Shown: one piece after another, positions 1 through 9,856 of the stretch
Layout: every line of letters begins with the position of its first letter
Numbering within the stretch: the stretch's first letter is position 1
Source of the DNA: an uncultured Aquimarina sp.
GTDB taxonomy: Bacteria > Bacteroidota > Bacteroidia > Flavobacteriales > Flavobacteriaceae
Reading direction: 5' to 3'
Length of the DNA: 64,000 nt
NCBI RefSeq assembly: GCF_947496855.1
Contig: NZ_CANMED010000002.1
Location: forward strand, 372,001-436,000
Position numbers and translations under genes: made by a program
Notes under the pieces: generated by a model
The model's input: the letters and a program-made list of their open reading frames with translations, nothing else
The model's database searches: none
Told to the model about the DNA's origin: nothing

Positions 1-1307
1 GCGCAAGTAGCCATAATTCTACTCGATGATAAAGCGATATGTGTCTGACTCACATTACGACCAGCAAACATTAAATTCGAAATATTCTTAGAATACAAGC
101 TTCTAAACGGAAATTGATATACTTCTTTAAAATGATAATGGAAATAACTTGGTGGCTCTGAAATATTTTCAATTCCTCCAGGATTATGTTCATCTAGAGA
201 CCATCCACCAAAAGCTATAGCATCATCGAAATGCTTATGCTCTGTCATATCACGTTCAGAAACAATATAATCTCCAATAAAACGACGAGATTCTCGTCTA
301 CCTGGTAAAGACCCTACCCAGTCTAAAGCCAAATTTTCTGCTTCGGGAAACTTTCCAGAATTTTTAATATAATCCCAAACGCCATGGAGAAACGCCATTA
401 ATTTATGACGATTTTTTTCTGCATCTGCAATAATATCATCGTTACTACCAATTTCTATCCACCAAATACCATCTTTAAACCATTTAAAATGTCTACGTGA
501 ATGTGCACCCTCATGTGTGTATTTTATAGCGTAGGATGGTGGAGAGTATTTCATTGGTCTTCCCATATCTTTTGAAGACATTAAAAGTGTAGCCCCCATC
601 TGCCAGCCATCTGGCTCATCTGGTGCGAAAGTTTCGTTAAATTCGGCCTTACCTTCTCTACCTGTTCTGTATTCTGCACCAGCAGTTGCGGCTAATAACC
701 CGTCTCCTGAACAATCAATAAAAATAGGTGCATTGATGGTGTACATTTTTTCGGTTGTAGCTTGCCAACATACTGCCGATTTAATTTTATCGCCATCCAT
801 TACAGCCTCAATAGCTTGTGTATTTAGCATCAAAGTTAGATTGGGTTCACGAACAACAAAATCGTACAAGACGTGATCAAAAACAGGAAAAGATTCTTGC
901 TCATTTTCGAAACGATTATGTAATAATATTTCTTCTATAATACCTGTTTCACGCTCTGCTTTTCCTTTGATATTATTAACACCATTTAGATGCACTCGTA
1001 TTTCGCTTGAGGCATTGCCTCCTAAAGCAGGTCTATCTTGAATCAATACCGTTTTTGAGTCATTTCTAGCTGCGGCAACAGCAGCACAAATACCAGCTGC
1101 TCCTCCACCAATAACTGCAACATCATAATTAACTATTGGTTTTCTATTTGGTGTACCTGTTTTTCCTGTTCCTAAATGATACCATTTATCTTCGATTTTA
1201 TCGTAAACCATATCTTTAGAACTAGCACAAGAAGCAAATACCATTGGCACTACTCCAGCTGCAACAGCTGCTGTCGTTCCTTTCTTAAAAAAATCTCTTC
1301 TCTTCAT
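1..1307 (-). CDS. FAD-dependent oxidoreductase, Tat-exported lipoprotein (3' end cut by window edge)
   Basis: The gene starts at the ATG at 1307 and runs off the left edge after 435 codons, so the C-terminus is missing. The N-terminus carries a twin-arginine signal (KRRDFFKKG) followed by an alanine/valine-rich hydrophobic stretch and a lipobox ending in Cys27, so the protein is probably exported folded with its cofactor and lipid-anchored. Around residue 65 the dinucleotide-binding motif VIGGGAAG appears, followed by a glycine-rich NASSEIRVH segment. This pattern is typical of the FAD_oxidored family (PF12831), which often accompanies glycoside hydrolases in Bacteroidota polysaccharide loci. 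The substrate is unknown; oxidation of a sugar is an inference from context. It is the last visible gene of the leftward operon, 12 nt after the sulfatase stop. Confidence 0.8.
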   Translation of the reverse strand, partial: MKRRDFFKKGTTAAVAAGVVPMVFASCASSKDMVYDKIEDKWYHLGTGKTGTPNRKPIVNYDVAVIGGGAAGICAAVAAARNDSKTVLIQDRPALGGNASSEIRVHLNGVNNIKGKAERETGIIEEILLHNRFENEQESFPVFDHVLYDFVVREPNLTLMLNTQAIEAVMDGDKIKSAVCWQATTEKMYTINAPIFIDCSGDGLLAATAGAEYRTGREGKAEFNETFAPDEPDGWQMGATLLMSSKDMGRPMKYSPPSYAIKYTHEGAHSRRHFKWFKDGIWWIEIGSNDDIIADAEKNRHKLMAFLHGVWDYIKNSGKFPEAENLALDWVGSLPGRRESRRFIGDYIVSERDMTEHKHFDDAIAFGGWSLDEHNPGGIENISEPPSYFHYHFKEVYQFPFRSLYSKNISNLMFAGRNVSQTHIALSSSRIMATC

Positions 1308-1319
1308 GTTTAGGGTATT

Positions 1320-2957
1320 TTATTTCATTGGACTATTTCCTTTCCAGCCTTTGTTGAATTGAACCATCAATTCTTTAACAATTTCAGGATTAGTTTCAGC
1401 GATATTTTTTGTTTCTGTTGGGTCTATTTTATGATCAAACAACTCAATAAAAACGGGTTCTTTTTCTGGATTTGCTCTATCTTTCCAAACCACAAACCTG
1501 TATTGTTCTGTTCGCATTGCATACCCCATCAAGGTGTTTTCAAACAGATCTCTATTCCATTTATCGCCTTGTTGTATTTTAATACGTTCTTCGACTTCAT
1601 CTAATAATGGTCCAAAATACGTTTCCCGCATAGCTGGTCTGAGCGGAAAAGCTCCCCATTCTCTTAATGCAGGCGACGGAAATTGACTAAATGCAGCACC
1701 TTTCCATGGCGCATTTGGGTTTTCTAGTAAAGGTTTAAAGCTTGTACCTTCAACATGATTAGGGATTTCTATTTCAGCTAAATCTGCTAATGTTGGATAC
1801 ATATCAACCAATTCTACCAAAGCATCAGTTGTTTTTCCTCGACTTCCTTTTGGCATATCTGGTGTCCAAATCATTAAAGGGACACGTGTCGCAATTTCAT
1901 AATTAGTTGCTTTCCCCCAAATTCCCATATCTCCTAAATGAAATCCGTGGTCACTCCAAACAATGATAATTGTATTATCACGAATGCCTTCATCTTCTAA
2001 TGCGTTAATCATCTTACCGATCTGTGCATCCACATAACTCACACAAGCCAAATAGGCATGTTTTAAAGTAATCGCTAGCTCCTTGTCTATTGGTCCTTTC
2101 TTAGGAATTCCACTTCTTACTCGGAGTTCAAAAGATGGATGCAATCCCATTTCGGCTGCATTTTTTGGTTTTTTCGTTTCTATGGCAAGGTTAATATCAT
2201 TTCTATTATATAGATCCCAGTATTTTTTTGGTGCTACCCAATTTAGATGTGGTTTATTAAAGCCTAAACCTAAAAAAAAAGGTTCCCCATTTTTTTTAGC
2301 AAGCATTTCTTTCATCGTAGCAATAGCTAATTGAGTGTTGTAACCATCCTGATAGACATTATCCGCTACATCAGCAGATTCATATGCTACACCAGAAGCC
2401 AAACCATATTTAGCCACGTTGCCATATTTCGCTACCATTTCTTTTCTAACTTTAGCACGCTTTTCATTATTTTCTTTTAAAGCAAATCCTACCGGCTTTT
2501 TTATCCCTTTTTTCTTCATACTATCTACAGCGGGAGATCTACTCCAAGATCTTTCGTCATCTAAATCGCTATGATGAAATATTTTTCCTGTATAAACCGT
2601 TTCATATCCGTTTTGCATGAAGTACTGTGGAAGTGTTACAACATCAGGATTTACCTCTCTAAATTTGATGTAATTATGAAAAACACCACTTGACTCTGGT
2701 CTTATTCCGGTGAGTACACTTGCTCTAGAAGGACCGCAAATGGCTTGCTGGCAATGAGCATTGTTAAATTGCAAACCTTGACTTGCCAGTTTATCTAAAT
2801 TAGGGCTTACAGCAATTTCTGAACCATAAGACCCTAATTCTGGACGAAGATCATCTATGGCAATAAATAATATATTGGGCTTCTTATTTTCTTCAACTTC
2901 TTGCTCATTACAAGCAAAAAGTAACAATAGTATAAATATTCCAAAAATTCGATTCAT
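1320..2957 (-). CDS. S1-family sulfatase, lipoprotein (iduronate-2-sulfatase-like)
   Basis: Formylglycine-dependent sulfatase of 545 residues that hydrolyses a sulfate ester, presumably on a galactan oligosaccharide in the periplasm or at the outer membrane. The signature C-G-P-S-R is at residues 74-78, so Cys74 should be converted to formylglycine. The metal-binding Asp pair is at 35-36 (IAIDDLRPELGSYG). A second metal motif, WSDHGFHLGDMGIWGK, lies in the middle of the protein. The N-terminus is a lipoprotein signal ending in FACNE (Cys16). The sequence style (IDDLRPELGSYG, SDHGFHLGD) is that of the iduronate-2-sulfatase-like S1_7 group, which includes carrageenan sulfatases; the subfamily call is by eye. 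It follows the GH42-like gene by 2 nt and is clearly cotranscribed. Confidence 0.88.
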   Translation of the reverse strand: MNRIFGIFILLLLFACNEQEVEENKKPNILFIAIDDLRPELGSYGSEIAVSPNLDKLASQGLQFNNAHCQQAICGPSRASVLTGIRPESSGVFHNYIKFREVNPDVVTLPQYFMQNGYETVYTGKIFHHSDLDDERSWSRSPAVDSMKKKGIKKPVGFALKENNEKRAKVRKEMVAKYGNVAKYGLASGVAYESADVADNVYQDGYNTQLAIATMKEMLAKKNGEPFFLGLGFNKPHLNWVAPKKYWDLYNRNDINLAIETKKPKNAAEMGLHPSFELRVRSGIPKKGPIDKELAITLKHAYLACVSYVDAQIGKMINALEDEGIRDNTIIIVWSDHGFHLGDMGIWGKATNYEIATRVPLMIWTPDMPKGSRGKTTDALVELVDMYPTLADLAEIEIPNHVEGTSFKPLLENPNAPWKGAAFSQFPSPALREWGAFPLRPAMRETYFGPLLDEVEERIKIQQGDKWNRDLFENTLMGYAMRTEQYRFVVWKDRANPEKEPVFIELFDHKIDPTETKNIAETNPEIVKELMVQFNKGWKGNSPMK

Positions 2958-2959
2958 TG

Positions 2960-5341
2960 TTATTTGATTTTCAATAACAATACTTCTTCTGAGGCTAAAT
3001 TGAATTCCGCATCAACCGGATTAGATGTCATTAAATTTTTGATAGTTATTGATGCTCTAGATTTTAAAGATAATTTAATCTTGGTTGTGCTATGACCTAC
3101 ATTAAGTAAATTAACTAAATAGGAACCATCCTCTTCCTTAACAACACGTGAGATGGTTGTTTTAAAATCTTTACCGTTATCGGATTCAATAATTACTTCA
3201 GGCATGTGGTCAGCAACTTCAGCCAAAGCTATTTTTTTGATTTCAGTTATATCCGCATTTTTTAAAGTCATAAGCTTTCCTTTACCTGTCATTAGTTTTT
3301 CGGTACGTTTTTTACCATATTCATTCATTGATAAACTTTCCGATGAATCTATAATTACAGTACCTCCATTATCTAAATAGGATTGTATCGCAGCGAACTC
3401 AGCATCAGTAACATATTTTGTATTATGGACAACAACCACATTCCAAATACTGTTGTCTTGCGTTTCAATTATGTTTTTTGTAACAAAACCTAATGGTAGT
3501 CCTTCAAAAAATAAAGACTTATACAATTTTCCGGTTTGGGTCATGTATTTAGGTGTATTAATAGCAGAAGTTTCTGAATAAAATAAACGTAACGGGCGAG
3601 GCTGTTCACGAAGTGCTATAATCTCTTCAGAGAATGAATTCAAATCATACATTACTTGAGTAACTTCATTGGCAATGTGAGGTTGCATATTATTGGAACC
3701 AGCATATGCTCCACCTAAACCAGGATCGAAAAAATTTAATTCCCCCTCTAAACGGTCTTCTGGTGATCCATCTGGATCGCGTGCCCAAAACCATCCCATA
3801 TTAGCATCCATTCCCATTAAAGTTGATAACCAATATACATTACGAACGTAACTTGTTCGTGCTTCCATATCCCTCCACATTCCTGAAGAAAGAAAATGAG
3901 ACTCGGAGTTAACGTTAATTTTATTTGGACTAACTGACTCTAAAAAATCATGTAAAATTGCCATTCCATCCCATTTATAAGCATATTGCTTATGCCAATC
4001 CGAATTAATATGTGATCTGATACTTGGACCACCAAGAGCTTTAGCATCATGGCCAATCATAGTAGTTAACTCGGTAAGCGCTTCAAAATCCATTCCGTGA
4101 GAACGTGAATCTTCATAAAAAGTTCTCGGGAATAATTTTATGTGTGTATCTGCCTCTGGATTAACTGCATGTAATTCATCTTGATTAAACGTAAACCACT
4201 CTGTAGTTCTTTGCATATTATAACGACTCCAGTCATACCAAATAGGCTTACCTATTAAGGACTTATCAATTGGTATTTTAATATCAACCTTATTAAAGCT
4301 ACTAAATTTAGTATCCCAATTAGTATTTAATTTATTGATGTTGTTCTTGTATTTATTTTTCAACCAAGACCTAAATTTATTTAAAGTATAGGATGAAATT
4401 TCATTCATCTCTTTATACCGATGTGTCCAATGTCCTTTTTCTGAATACCAATGTGGTTCGTTAGCAAAAATATATCCTAACTCGGTGACCTTTTTACCTT
4501 TGGTTAATTCTCCTGTATGACGTATAATTTTCCCCCATACATCTCTAGCCAATGGATTATCAATATCAAAACCTGTGAATAAAGAACGACCTTTTCTAAT
4601 TTCTGGTTCTTTTGCCTCTACCCATTCTGGAATACCCATAGACCAATAAATCAGAAAACCGATATTGGTATCTGGAATACCTGTAAGTTCTTTCATTAGC
4701 TCTTCATCAAACGTCCCATCTTCTTTTAATAGAAAAGAATTGATAGCACGATCATGATCTACTGGATATAAGTTTTCTCCTCCATGAAAAATAGCACCTA
4801 GATGATCGTTGTAAACAGCATCATTCGTCAAGGGTTGCCCTACTGTTTTTGAAAAATAATCATATGGAAAAGATGGCTTTCCATTACTTACAAACATATT
4901 ATCCGCTGCCTTGGCATTTTTCCAATCCACTTTAGATACAGGACGACGTTTTATTTCTCCTTTTAATTCTCTATTCAAATCCTCAATACTTTTATCTAAT
5001 ATCTGGATAACTTTTGTACGCTCATAATCAGGAAGTTTTTCTGCTAACGAATCTTTGTTTTTAGCATAAAAACGCTCGTAACCGAACAACTTTGAAACTG
5101 CATTTTTATTCGCTTCGTCCCAATCTGCAAATTTCAGGAACTCTTTAGAGAACCATATTGTTGTTTCTTCTCTTGTTACATCTAAAGATTTTTCTTCCGC
5201 TTTACTCATTAAACTCTCAAGATGTTCAATTTTACCAAGAGCTTTTTCTTTAAGCGTTTTATATTTTTTTTCTGATTTTGGACTACACGCGCTAAGAAGA
5301 GTGATGAATAAAAGTCCTAATAATAATGGTTTATTTTTCAT
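2960..5341 (-). CDS. GH42/GH167-like clan A glycoside hydrolase, lipoprotein
   Basis: A 793-residue exported lipoprotein, signal MKNKPLLLGLLFITLLSAC. The ATG at 5341 is preferred over an in-frame TTG 12 nt upstream because it gives a standard signal peptide. Residues 25-140 are a helical, charged extension. The following region is a TIM barrel of the GH42 type, with the acid/base motif ANEPHW (Asn294-Glu295) and a nucleophile candidate Glu480 in NVNSESHF. The C-terminal third resembles the glutamine-amidotransferase-like beta-galactosidase trimerisation domain (LDNGGTVIIDSSES). GH42-like enzymes now classed as GH167 release neocarrabiose units from beta/kappa-carrageenan, so exo-action on a carrageenan is the likely role. 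GH42 versus GH167 cannot be settled by eye. It lies between the GH16 and sulfatase genes of the same operon. Confidence 0.75.
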   Translation of the reverse strand: MKNKPLLLGLLFITLLSACSPKSEKKYKTLKEKALGKIEHLESLMSKAEEKSLDVTREETTIWFSKEFLKFADWDEANKNAVSKLFGYERFYAKNKDSLAEKLPDYERTKVIQILDKSIEDLNRELKGEIKRRPVSKVDWKNAKAADNMFVSNGKPSFPYDYFSKTVGQPLTNDAVYNDHLGAIFHGGENLYPVDHDRAINSFLLKEDGTFDEELMKELTGIPDTNIGFLIYWSMGIPEWVEAKEPEIRKGRSLFTGFDIDNPLARDVWGKIIRHTGELTKGKKVTELGYIFANEPHWYSEKGHWTHRYKEMNEISSYTLNKFRSWLKNKYKNNINKLNTNWDTKFSSFNKVDIKIPIDKSLIGKPIWYDWSRYNMQRTTEWFTFNQDELHAVNPEADTHIKLFPRTFYEDSRSHGMDFEALTELTTMIGHDAKALGGPSIRSHINSDWHKQYAYKWDGMAILHDFLESVSPNKINVNSESHFLSSGMWRDMEARTSYVRNVYWLSTLMGMDANMGWFWARDPDGSPEDRLEGELNFFDPGLGGAYAGSNNMQPHIANEVTQVMYDLNSFSEEIIALREQPRPLRLFYSETSAINTPKYMTQTGKLYKSLFFEGLPLGFVTKNIIETQDNSIWNVVVVHNTKYVTDAEFAAIQSYLDNGGTVIIDSSESLSMNEYGKKRTEKLMTGKGKLMTLKNADITEIKKIALAEVADHMPEVIIESDNGKDFKTTISRVVKEEDGSYLVNLLNVGHSTTKIKLSLKSRASITIKNLMTSNPVDAEFNLASEEVLLLKIK

Positions 5342-5404
5342 GAATTTAGACAATTGAGAGTAGTATATAGAAATATTTTTAACGGCAGATCTGTTTCTAA
5401 ATGA

Positions 5405-6379
5405 TTAGTTATTTTGCCAAATTCGTACATAATCGATTTCGTAAGCCACTGGTAAATCTGCTGCTTCTGGTAATCCCAAAAAACAAAACGTTTCGGAATC
5501 AAACCAAATCCAATAAGCCACATCTGTAACCCATCGATCTGGATCTGCTCCATTATTAGTAACCTGAGATTTTAAAATTGTTCCGAGTGGATGTAACTCA
5601 CCATCGATATACACTTTTATAAAATCAGCTGTCCACTCAAAACCATACACGTGAAAATCATCAGCAGTATTATTTTCTGCTTGAATATTTCTAGTATGTG
5701 CCGGGCCATTTCCATCAGGTAAATAATACGGATTGTCTGGATTCCAACTTATCATATTAAATTTTAATCTTTTCTGCCAGTCAAGACTAGTTTCTCCTGG
5801 TTTAGGATCACCAAACATTTCAAACATATCTAACTCTGATTGAAAACCTGTCGTCCAGAATGAGCTAGTTATTCTTGCCTTAGCTGATTTAGAACGTATT
5901 TCCATATAACCGTATTGAAATTGTTTTCTACTAATTACCGCAGCTGTTGTAATATTTTCATAGCTATAGGTTTCTCCACATTGTTCTCGTGTCGCATCAG
6001 AAAAAGGAAAATCGGGTTCCCATTTTGTCAAAATTTTAAGCTTACCATCTTCTACGATAGCATTATTAGGTGAAAACTGAGAAGGATGCCTACCCACAAA
6101 ATTAGACTTATACACTCCATCTTTTCCTTGGATTTGCCATTTATCTTCGTCTAATGAACCTGTATCAAATTCGTCACTTATTTCTGAATTAAGAACCCAA
6201 TTCCCTGTATTATCTTGATCTGATAGTGGAAAATTAGGATTATCAACTGGATTATCAGTATCGTCAGGATCAATTTCTTCAACATCTGAATTAGATTCAT
6301 CATTATTTGAACATGAAATATTGACAATTATGATCAATAAAACTAAAAGCCATAATTGTGTCTTATTATTTATTTTCAT
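5405..6379 (-). CDS. GH16 endo-galactanase, lipoprotein (carrageenase/furcellaranase/porphyranase type)
   Basis: A 324-residue lipoprotein (lipobox ISC, Cys23) followed by an acidic Asp/Asn/Pro linker and a complete GH16 beta-jelly-roll. The catalytic motif E-x-D-x-x-E is seen as ELDMFE: Glu182 nucleophile, Asp184, Glu187 acid/base. The C-terminus (VAYEIDYVRIWQN) is the usual last strand of GH16. The N-terminal block SDQDNTGNWVLNSEISDEF and WEPDFPFSD are shared with the second GH16 at 23045, so the two are paralogues. GH16 enzymes of this type cut beta-1,4-galactosidic bonds in carrageenan, furcellaran, agarose or porphyran. The neighbouring GH127 and D-anhydrogalactose genes favour a carrageenan-type substrate. 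Likely outer-membrane anchored, giving oligosaccharides to the SusCD importer. Confidence 0.85.
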   Translation of the reverse strand: MKINNKTQLWLLVLLIIIVNISCSNNDESNSDVEEIDPDDTDNPVDNPNFPLSDQDNTGNWVLNSEISDEFDTGSLDEDKWQIQGKDGVYKSNFVGRHPSQFSPNNAIVEDGKLKILTKWEPDFPFSDATREQCGETYSYENITTAAVISRKQFQYGYMEIRSKSAKARITSSFWTTGFQSELDMFEMFGDPKPGETSLDWQKRLKFNMISWNPDNPYYLPDGNGPAHTRNIQAENNTADDFHVYGFEWTADFIKVYIDGELHPLGTILKSQVTNNGADPDRWVTDVAYWIWFDSETFCFLGLPEAADLPVAYEIDYVRIWQNN

Positions 6380-6402
6380 AATTACTTGTTTTTATTAAAC
6401 AT

Positions 6403-7968
6403 TTATTTTTTTTTCAATTTTGCTTGAATTTCTTCGATCGTAAGATTTTTAGTTTCTGGTAAAAACTTGACGAGTATTAATAAGCCAACAAAAACGATTC
6501 CTGCATAAAACAAAAAGATGCTACTTGCTCCCATATTGGCAAGTTGCCATGGAAAAAAGAATTGTGTCAGTGCACTAATCGTACTTGATATTAAGGCAAA
6601 AAAAGGAATAGCAATTCCACGTAAAGAAATTGGGAAGATCTCAGATAACAATACCCACATTATTGGCCCGACCGAAAAATGAAACGCTGCAATAAAACTC
6701 AAAATTCCAATAAGAATTAAAGTAGCATTGAGTACTGCGGATTTTTGCAAAAACACACTTGAATTATCTCTTGCTGAAATATCTCCCATAATACCTTTTA
6801 TGGCTTCTTTAAATTCAATATCGGTTTCAAACTGTTTACCAACTAATGTTGTGAGTTTTGTTACTTCAGGAATATCACTCATCTCCGCAATAGCTACATC
6901 AGTTAACTCATATTTAGCTGCACCAAAACCATAAGCACAAATTCCTAAGCTTAAAACAACCCAAACTAATCCCCAAATCATCATTGGGCGCCTGCCAACT
7001 TTATCGATTAAAATAATTGATAAAACTGTAAACAAAATACTTACTAAGCCAATCCAAATAGCTTGTTGAAATGCTGCCTGCTCTCCTAAGCCTAATTGTT
7101 CCATTACTGTTGGCGCGTAGGTTAAAACTGCATTAATACCCGTAAATTGCTGTACCAATGACATGGTTAAAGCAACAATAACAATTATGGTCATTTTTGA
7201 GCTAAATATTTCTTTTAACTGAGAGCCTACTGAATTGTTTTGATTACTTTCTGTTACACTTTGCTGCATTTCAGAAATATGTGTATCAATTTCATCTTCA
7301 GGCATTACTTTACTTAATGTCAGTTTTGCTTCATCTAACTTATCTTTATAAACTAACCAAGCAGGGCTTCGAGGGACCAGATACAGTAAACCAAACCAAA
7401 TTAATGCTGGTACAATTTCAATCCCCAACATCCATCTCCATGTGTGCTGTTTTATACCTAAACTGTGAATCCATTCTGCATCACTGTTTGTAACGGTCAG
7501 TAACCAATAGTTTATAAAATAAGCCGCTGTTAAACCAATTACAATATTTATTTGCGTCATGGACACTAATTTACCACGCCAATTGGCAGGTGCAATTTCA
7601 CCTATATACATTGCTGCCAATGTAATAGAACTAAATGCTAGTCCGCCTAAAAAACGTGCTATTAACAATGTGATAAACGAGGGAGCGAACGCAGATCCTA
7701 GTGCTGAAACAAGATATAAAGCTGCTATAATTTTCAATGTAGATTTACGACCATATTTATTGCTTGCCCATGCTGCTAATGGCAAAGCAACTAAAACTCC
7801 AATTCCAGGTCCAAACCCGAGAGCCCCAACCTGCCAATCATTCAGATTAAATTCTGCCGTAATAAATTTAAACGCCCCAGAAATCAAAGCAGCGTCTAAA
7901 CCAAACACGAAACCTCCTAATGCTACAATGATTGAATAGGTGTACGCATTTTTTTTGAATGAACTCAT
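6403..7968 (-). CDS. MFS sugar porter, inner membrane
   Basis: A 521-residue, twelve-helix sugar porter of the major facilitator superfamily. Family motifs are all present: NKYGRKS after helix 2, a PANWRGK loop, PRSPAWLV after helix 6, QQFTGINAVLTYAP in helix 7, DKVGRRPMM, SEIFPISLRG and the closing LPETKN. There is an insertion of roughly 60 residues, rich in Glu/Asp/Ser, between the later helices (ELTDVAIAEMSD to ARDNSS), probably periplasmic. Its place in an operon with a GH127 lacking a signal peptide suggests that it carries a small oligosaccharide or monosaccharide from periplasm to cytoplasm. Candidate substrates are neocarrabiose, galactose or 3,6-anhydrogalactose; none can be chosen from sequence. 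It lies 16 nt after the FG-GAP gene and 23 nt before the GH16 gene. Confidence 0.87.
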   Translation of the reverse strand: MSSFKKNAYTYSIIVALGGFVFGLDAALISGAFKFITAEFNLNDWQVGALGFGPGIGVLVALPLAAWASNKYGRKSTLKIIAALYLVSALGSAFAPSFITLLIARFLGGLAFSSITLAAMYIGEIAPANWRGKLVSMTQINIVIGLTAAYFINYWLLTVTNSDAEWIHSLGIKQHTWRWMLGIEIVPALIWFGLLYLVPRSPAWLVYKDKLDEAKLTLSKVMPEDEIDTHISEMQQSVTESNQNNSVGSQLKEIFSSKMTIIVIVALTMSLVQQFTGINAVLTYAPTVMEQLGLGEQAAFQQAIWIGLVSILFTVLSIILIDKVGRRPMMIWGLVWVVLSLGICAYGFGAAKYELTDVAIAEMSDIPEVTKLTTLVGKQFETDIEFKEAIKGIMGDISARDNSSVFLQKSAVLNATLILIGILSFIAAFHFSVGPIMWVLLSEIFPISLRGIAIPFFALISSTISALTQFFFPWQLANMGASSIFLFYAGIVFVGLLILVKFLPETKNLTIEEIQAKLKKK

Positions 7969-7984
7969 ATATTCTTAGTTTTAA

Positions 7985-9847
7985 TTAGTTCCCTATTTTT
8001 ATTATTTTATTAATTGTTGAAACAGTTTTTGTTTCAGTTTCTCCATTGGTCCAGATGACTTTTACTTCTGCTGAAAAGCAATTTCCTAAACCGAAATGTA
8101 CCAATGTATTATTGCTTAAAGAATACTGAGCACCTGTAGCACCTACACGTTGTATTTGATTATTTTTACAAGATTTCACTTCAACTGTTGCACCCAATGC
8201 AGATACGCCAGATTTAGAATTTCCGACTTTAACAGTTAAATAACCATTCAACTTATTTACTGATTGATTTTTAAACAAATGCCATAATCCACGTTCGTTT
8301 CCTATAATTACATCTACTTTTCCATCTTGATTATAATCCAAAGTTTCAACCGCCATTCCTATTGCACCTAATTCTGTAGAGATCACATTGTGACCATGAA
8401 GTTTCTTAAATCCAGACCTTCCTTCATTTAGATAAATTGTGGATTCATTAGCGTGAATCAAATCACCTCGTCTAACCACTAATAAATCTTGAAATCCATT
8501 GTTATCAAAATCAGCTACACTTGCAGCCATATTGTGTTCTTTTTTTGACAAACCAAATTCTTTTGTGATGTCTTTAAACTTATTTCCTATATTTTCTAGT
8601 AGAATATCATTTAATCCTTCCGGGTTCTTTGTTTTGGGGTAAGATGAAACACCATGTACAATTCCCGTAGCAGGTGCCCAGAGAAAACCAGCTATTCGCC
8701 ATTTCTTGTTACCAACATACCCGATATACCATCCTTTTTTTTCTTTATAATTGGCATTGTCAGGAAAACCTAATGCATCACTATTAACAAGTCTTATATT
8801 TTTTCCTGAATGAGTTTCTCCTTTAAATTGATAATCATACGAAGCTTCTCCTATAAAATAAGTATTGTTATTGGGCCATTGAGATTGAAAATTTTCTAAA
8901 TTTAGAACATCACCAATTTCTATATCTTCAAGCTGAAATTCCCCTCTTTTTGTAAAAAAACCAAATGTCTTTGTTTCCTCATCATAAAAAGATTCACCTT
9001 TTTCGAATTCTTGCCCTCTTGTTATATATATATCGAAATCCCCGTCGTTATCAAAATCAATTTCCGTAATTCCACTTACTCCCTCTATATCTCTTGGAAA
9101 TATTTTTTTCGAAACATCTTTGTAAGTTAAATCACCATTCCCTTGATAGGCTTTTATAACACCTTCGCCATAAAGAATAATATCAAAAATAGTATCTCCA
9201 TTAAAATCGGTAATCAATGTTTTTTGTCCATTTGCTTTACTAGCAGGCAACATCGAGTGCAGGGTTAATTCGCCTTTACCATTATTTTTATAAATATAAT
9301 TTTCGCTTTCACCTTTTTTAGCTGAATCTGGAAATGCAAAATTAAGTAAGTCCAGATCCCCATCATTATCCCCATCAATAAAAGCAACTGTTCTACCACG
9401 CATCATAGCTAGTGGCTCATCAAAATCGTCCAGCTCAATAAATTTTCTATCTCTAGTAACACGATATAATTTTGAATTCCTAGCATTACTTCCAGAGCCT
9501 CCCCCACGGGACATAATTACTTCTAAATTACCGTCCTTATCAATATCACCAACAGAAATACCATGTAGATCTCCCATGATAATATCGTACGGCTTTGCAA
9601 ATTTCCCATTGTTATTCCATTGTACTTGAACTCCAAATCCATGATCATTAATCAATAAGTCCTGATAACCATCTTGGTCTAAATCCGCTACAACTGGAGC
9701 ATCCCATTTTCTTAAGTTTTTATCTTGACGGGGGAATTCTTCATCAACTTCAGTAAAGATATTAGTTTGACTAAAACCAGAACTTAAACAAAACACTGAA
9801 ATAATAAACAACAATGATGTATTTTTAATATACTTTATATAATTCAT
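7985..9847 (-). CDS. Secreted FG-GAP/VCBS repeat protein with C-terminal ASPIC/UnbV domain
   Basis: A 620-residue secreted protein with a cleavable signal (SSGFSQ). At least six Asp-rich calcium-type loops recur, for example DLDQDGYQDLL, DIDKDGNLEVI, DGDNDGDLDLL, DFDNDGDFDIY, DFDNNGFQDLL and DYNQDGKVDVI, as expected for a seven-bladed integrin-like beta-propeller. The last ~85 residues match the ASPIC/UnbV domain (LGATVEVKS, HFGLG, VIWTNGE). Such proteins are widespread in marine Bacteroidota polysaccharide loci but have no assigned reaction; binding of carbohydrate or protein partners is plausible. It is not a SusD or a hydrolase by any visible motif. It lies 9 nt after the PhoD-like gene and 16 nt before the MFS gene, so it is part of the operon. 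Confidence 0.78.
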   Translation of the reverse strand: MNYIKYIKNTSLLFIISVFCLSSGFSQTNIFTEVDEEFPRQDKNLRKWDAPVVADLDQDGYQDLLINDHGFGVQVQWNNNGKFAKPYDIIMGDLHGISVGDIDKDGNLEVIMSRGGGSGSNARNSKLYRVTRDRKFIELDDFDEPLAMMRGRTVAFIDGDNDGDLDLLNFAFPDSAKKGESENYIYKNNGKGELTLHSMLPASKANGQKTLITDFNGDTIFDIILYGEGVIKAYQGNGDLTYKDVSKKIFPRDIEGVSGITEIDFDNDGDFDIYITRGQEFEKGESFYDEETKTFGFFTKRGEFQLEDIEIGDVLNLENFQSQWPNNNTYFIGEASYDYQFKGETHSGKNIRLVNSDALGFPDNANYKEKKGWYIGYVGNKKWRIAGFLWAPATGIVHGVSSYPKTKNPEGLNDILLENIGNKFKDITKEFGLSKKEHNMAASVADFDNNGFQDLLVVRRGDLIHANESTIYLNEGRSGFKKLHGHNVISTELGAIGMAVETLDYNQDGKVDVIIGNERGLWHLFKNQSVNKLNGYLTVKVGNSKSGVSALGATVEVKSCKNNQIQRVGATGAQYSLSNNTLVHFGLGNCFSAEVKVIWTNGETETKTVSTINKIIKIGN

Positions 9848-9856
9848 GATATTATT

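Noticed and set aside
7559..7939. 126-codon open frame opposite the MFS gene
   Set aside because: Antisense shadow of transmembrane helices; composition and lack of motifs argue against a gene.
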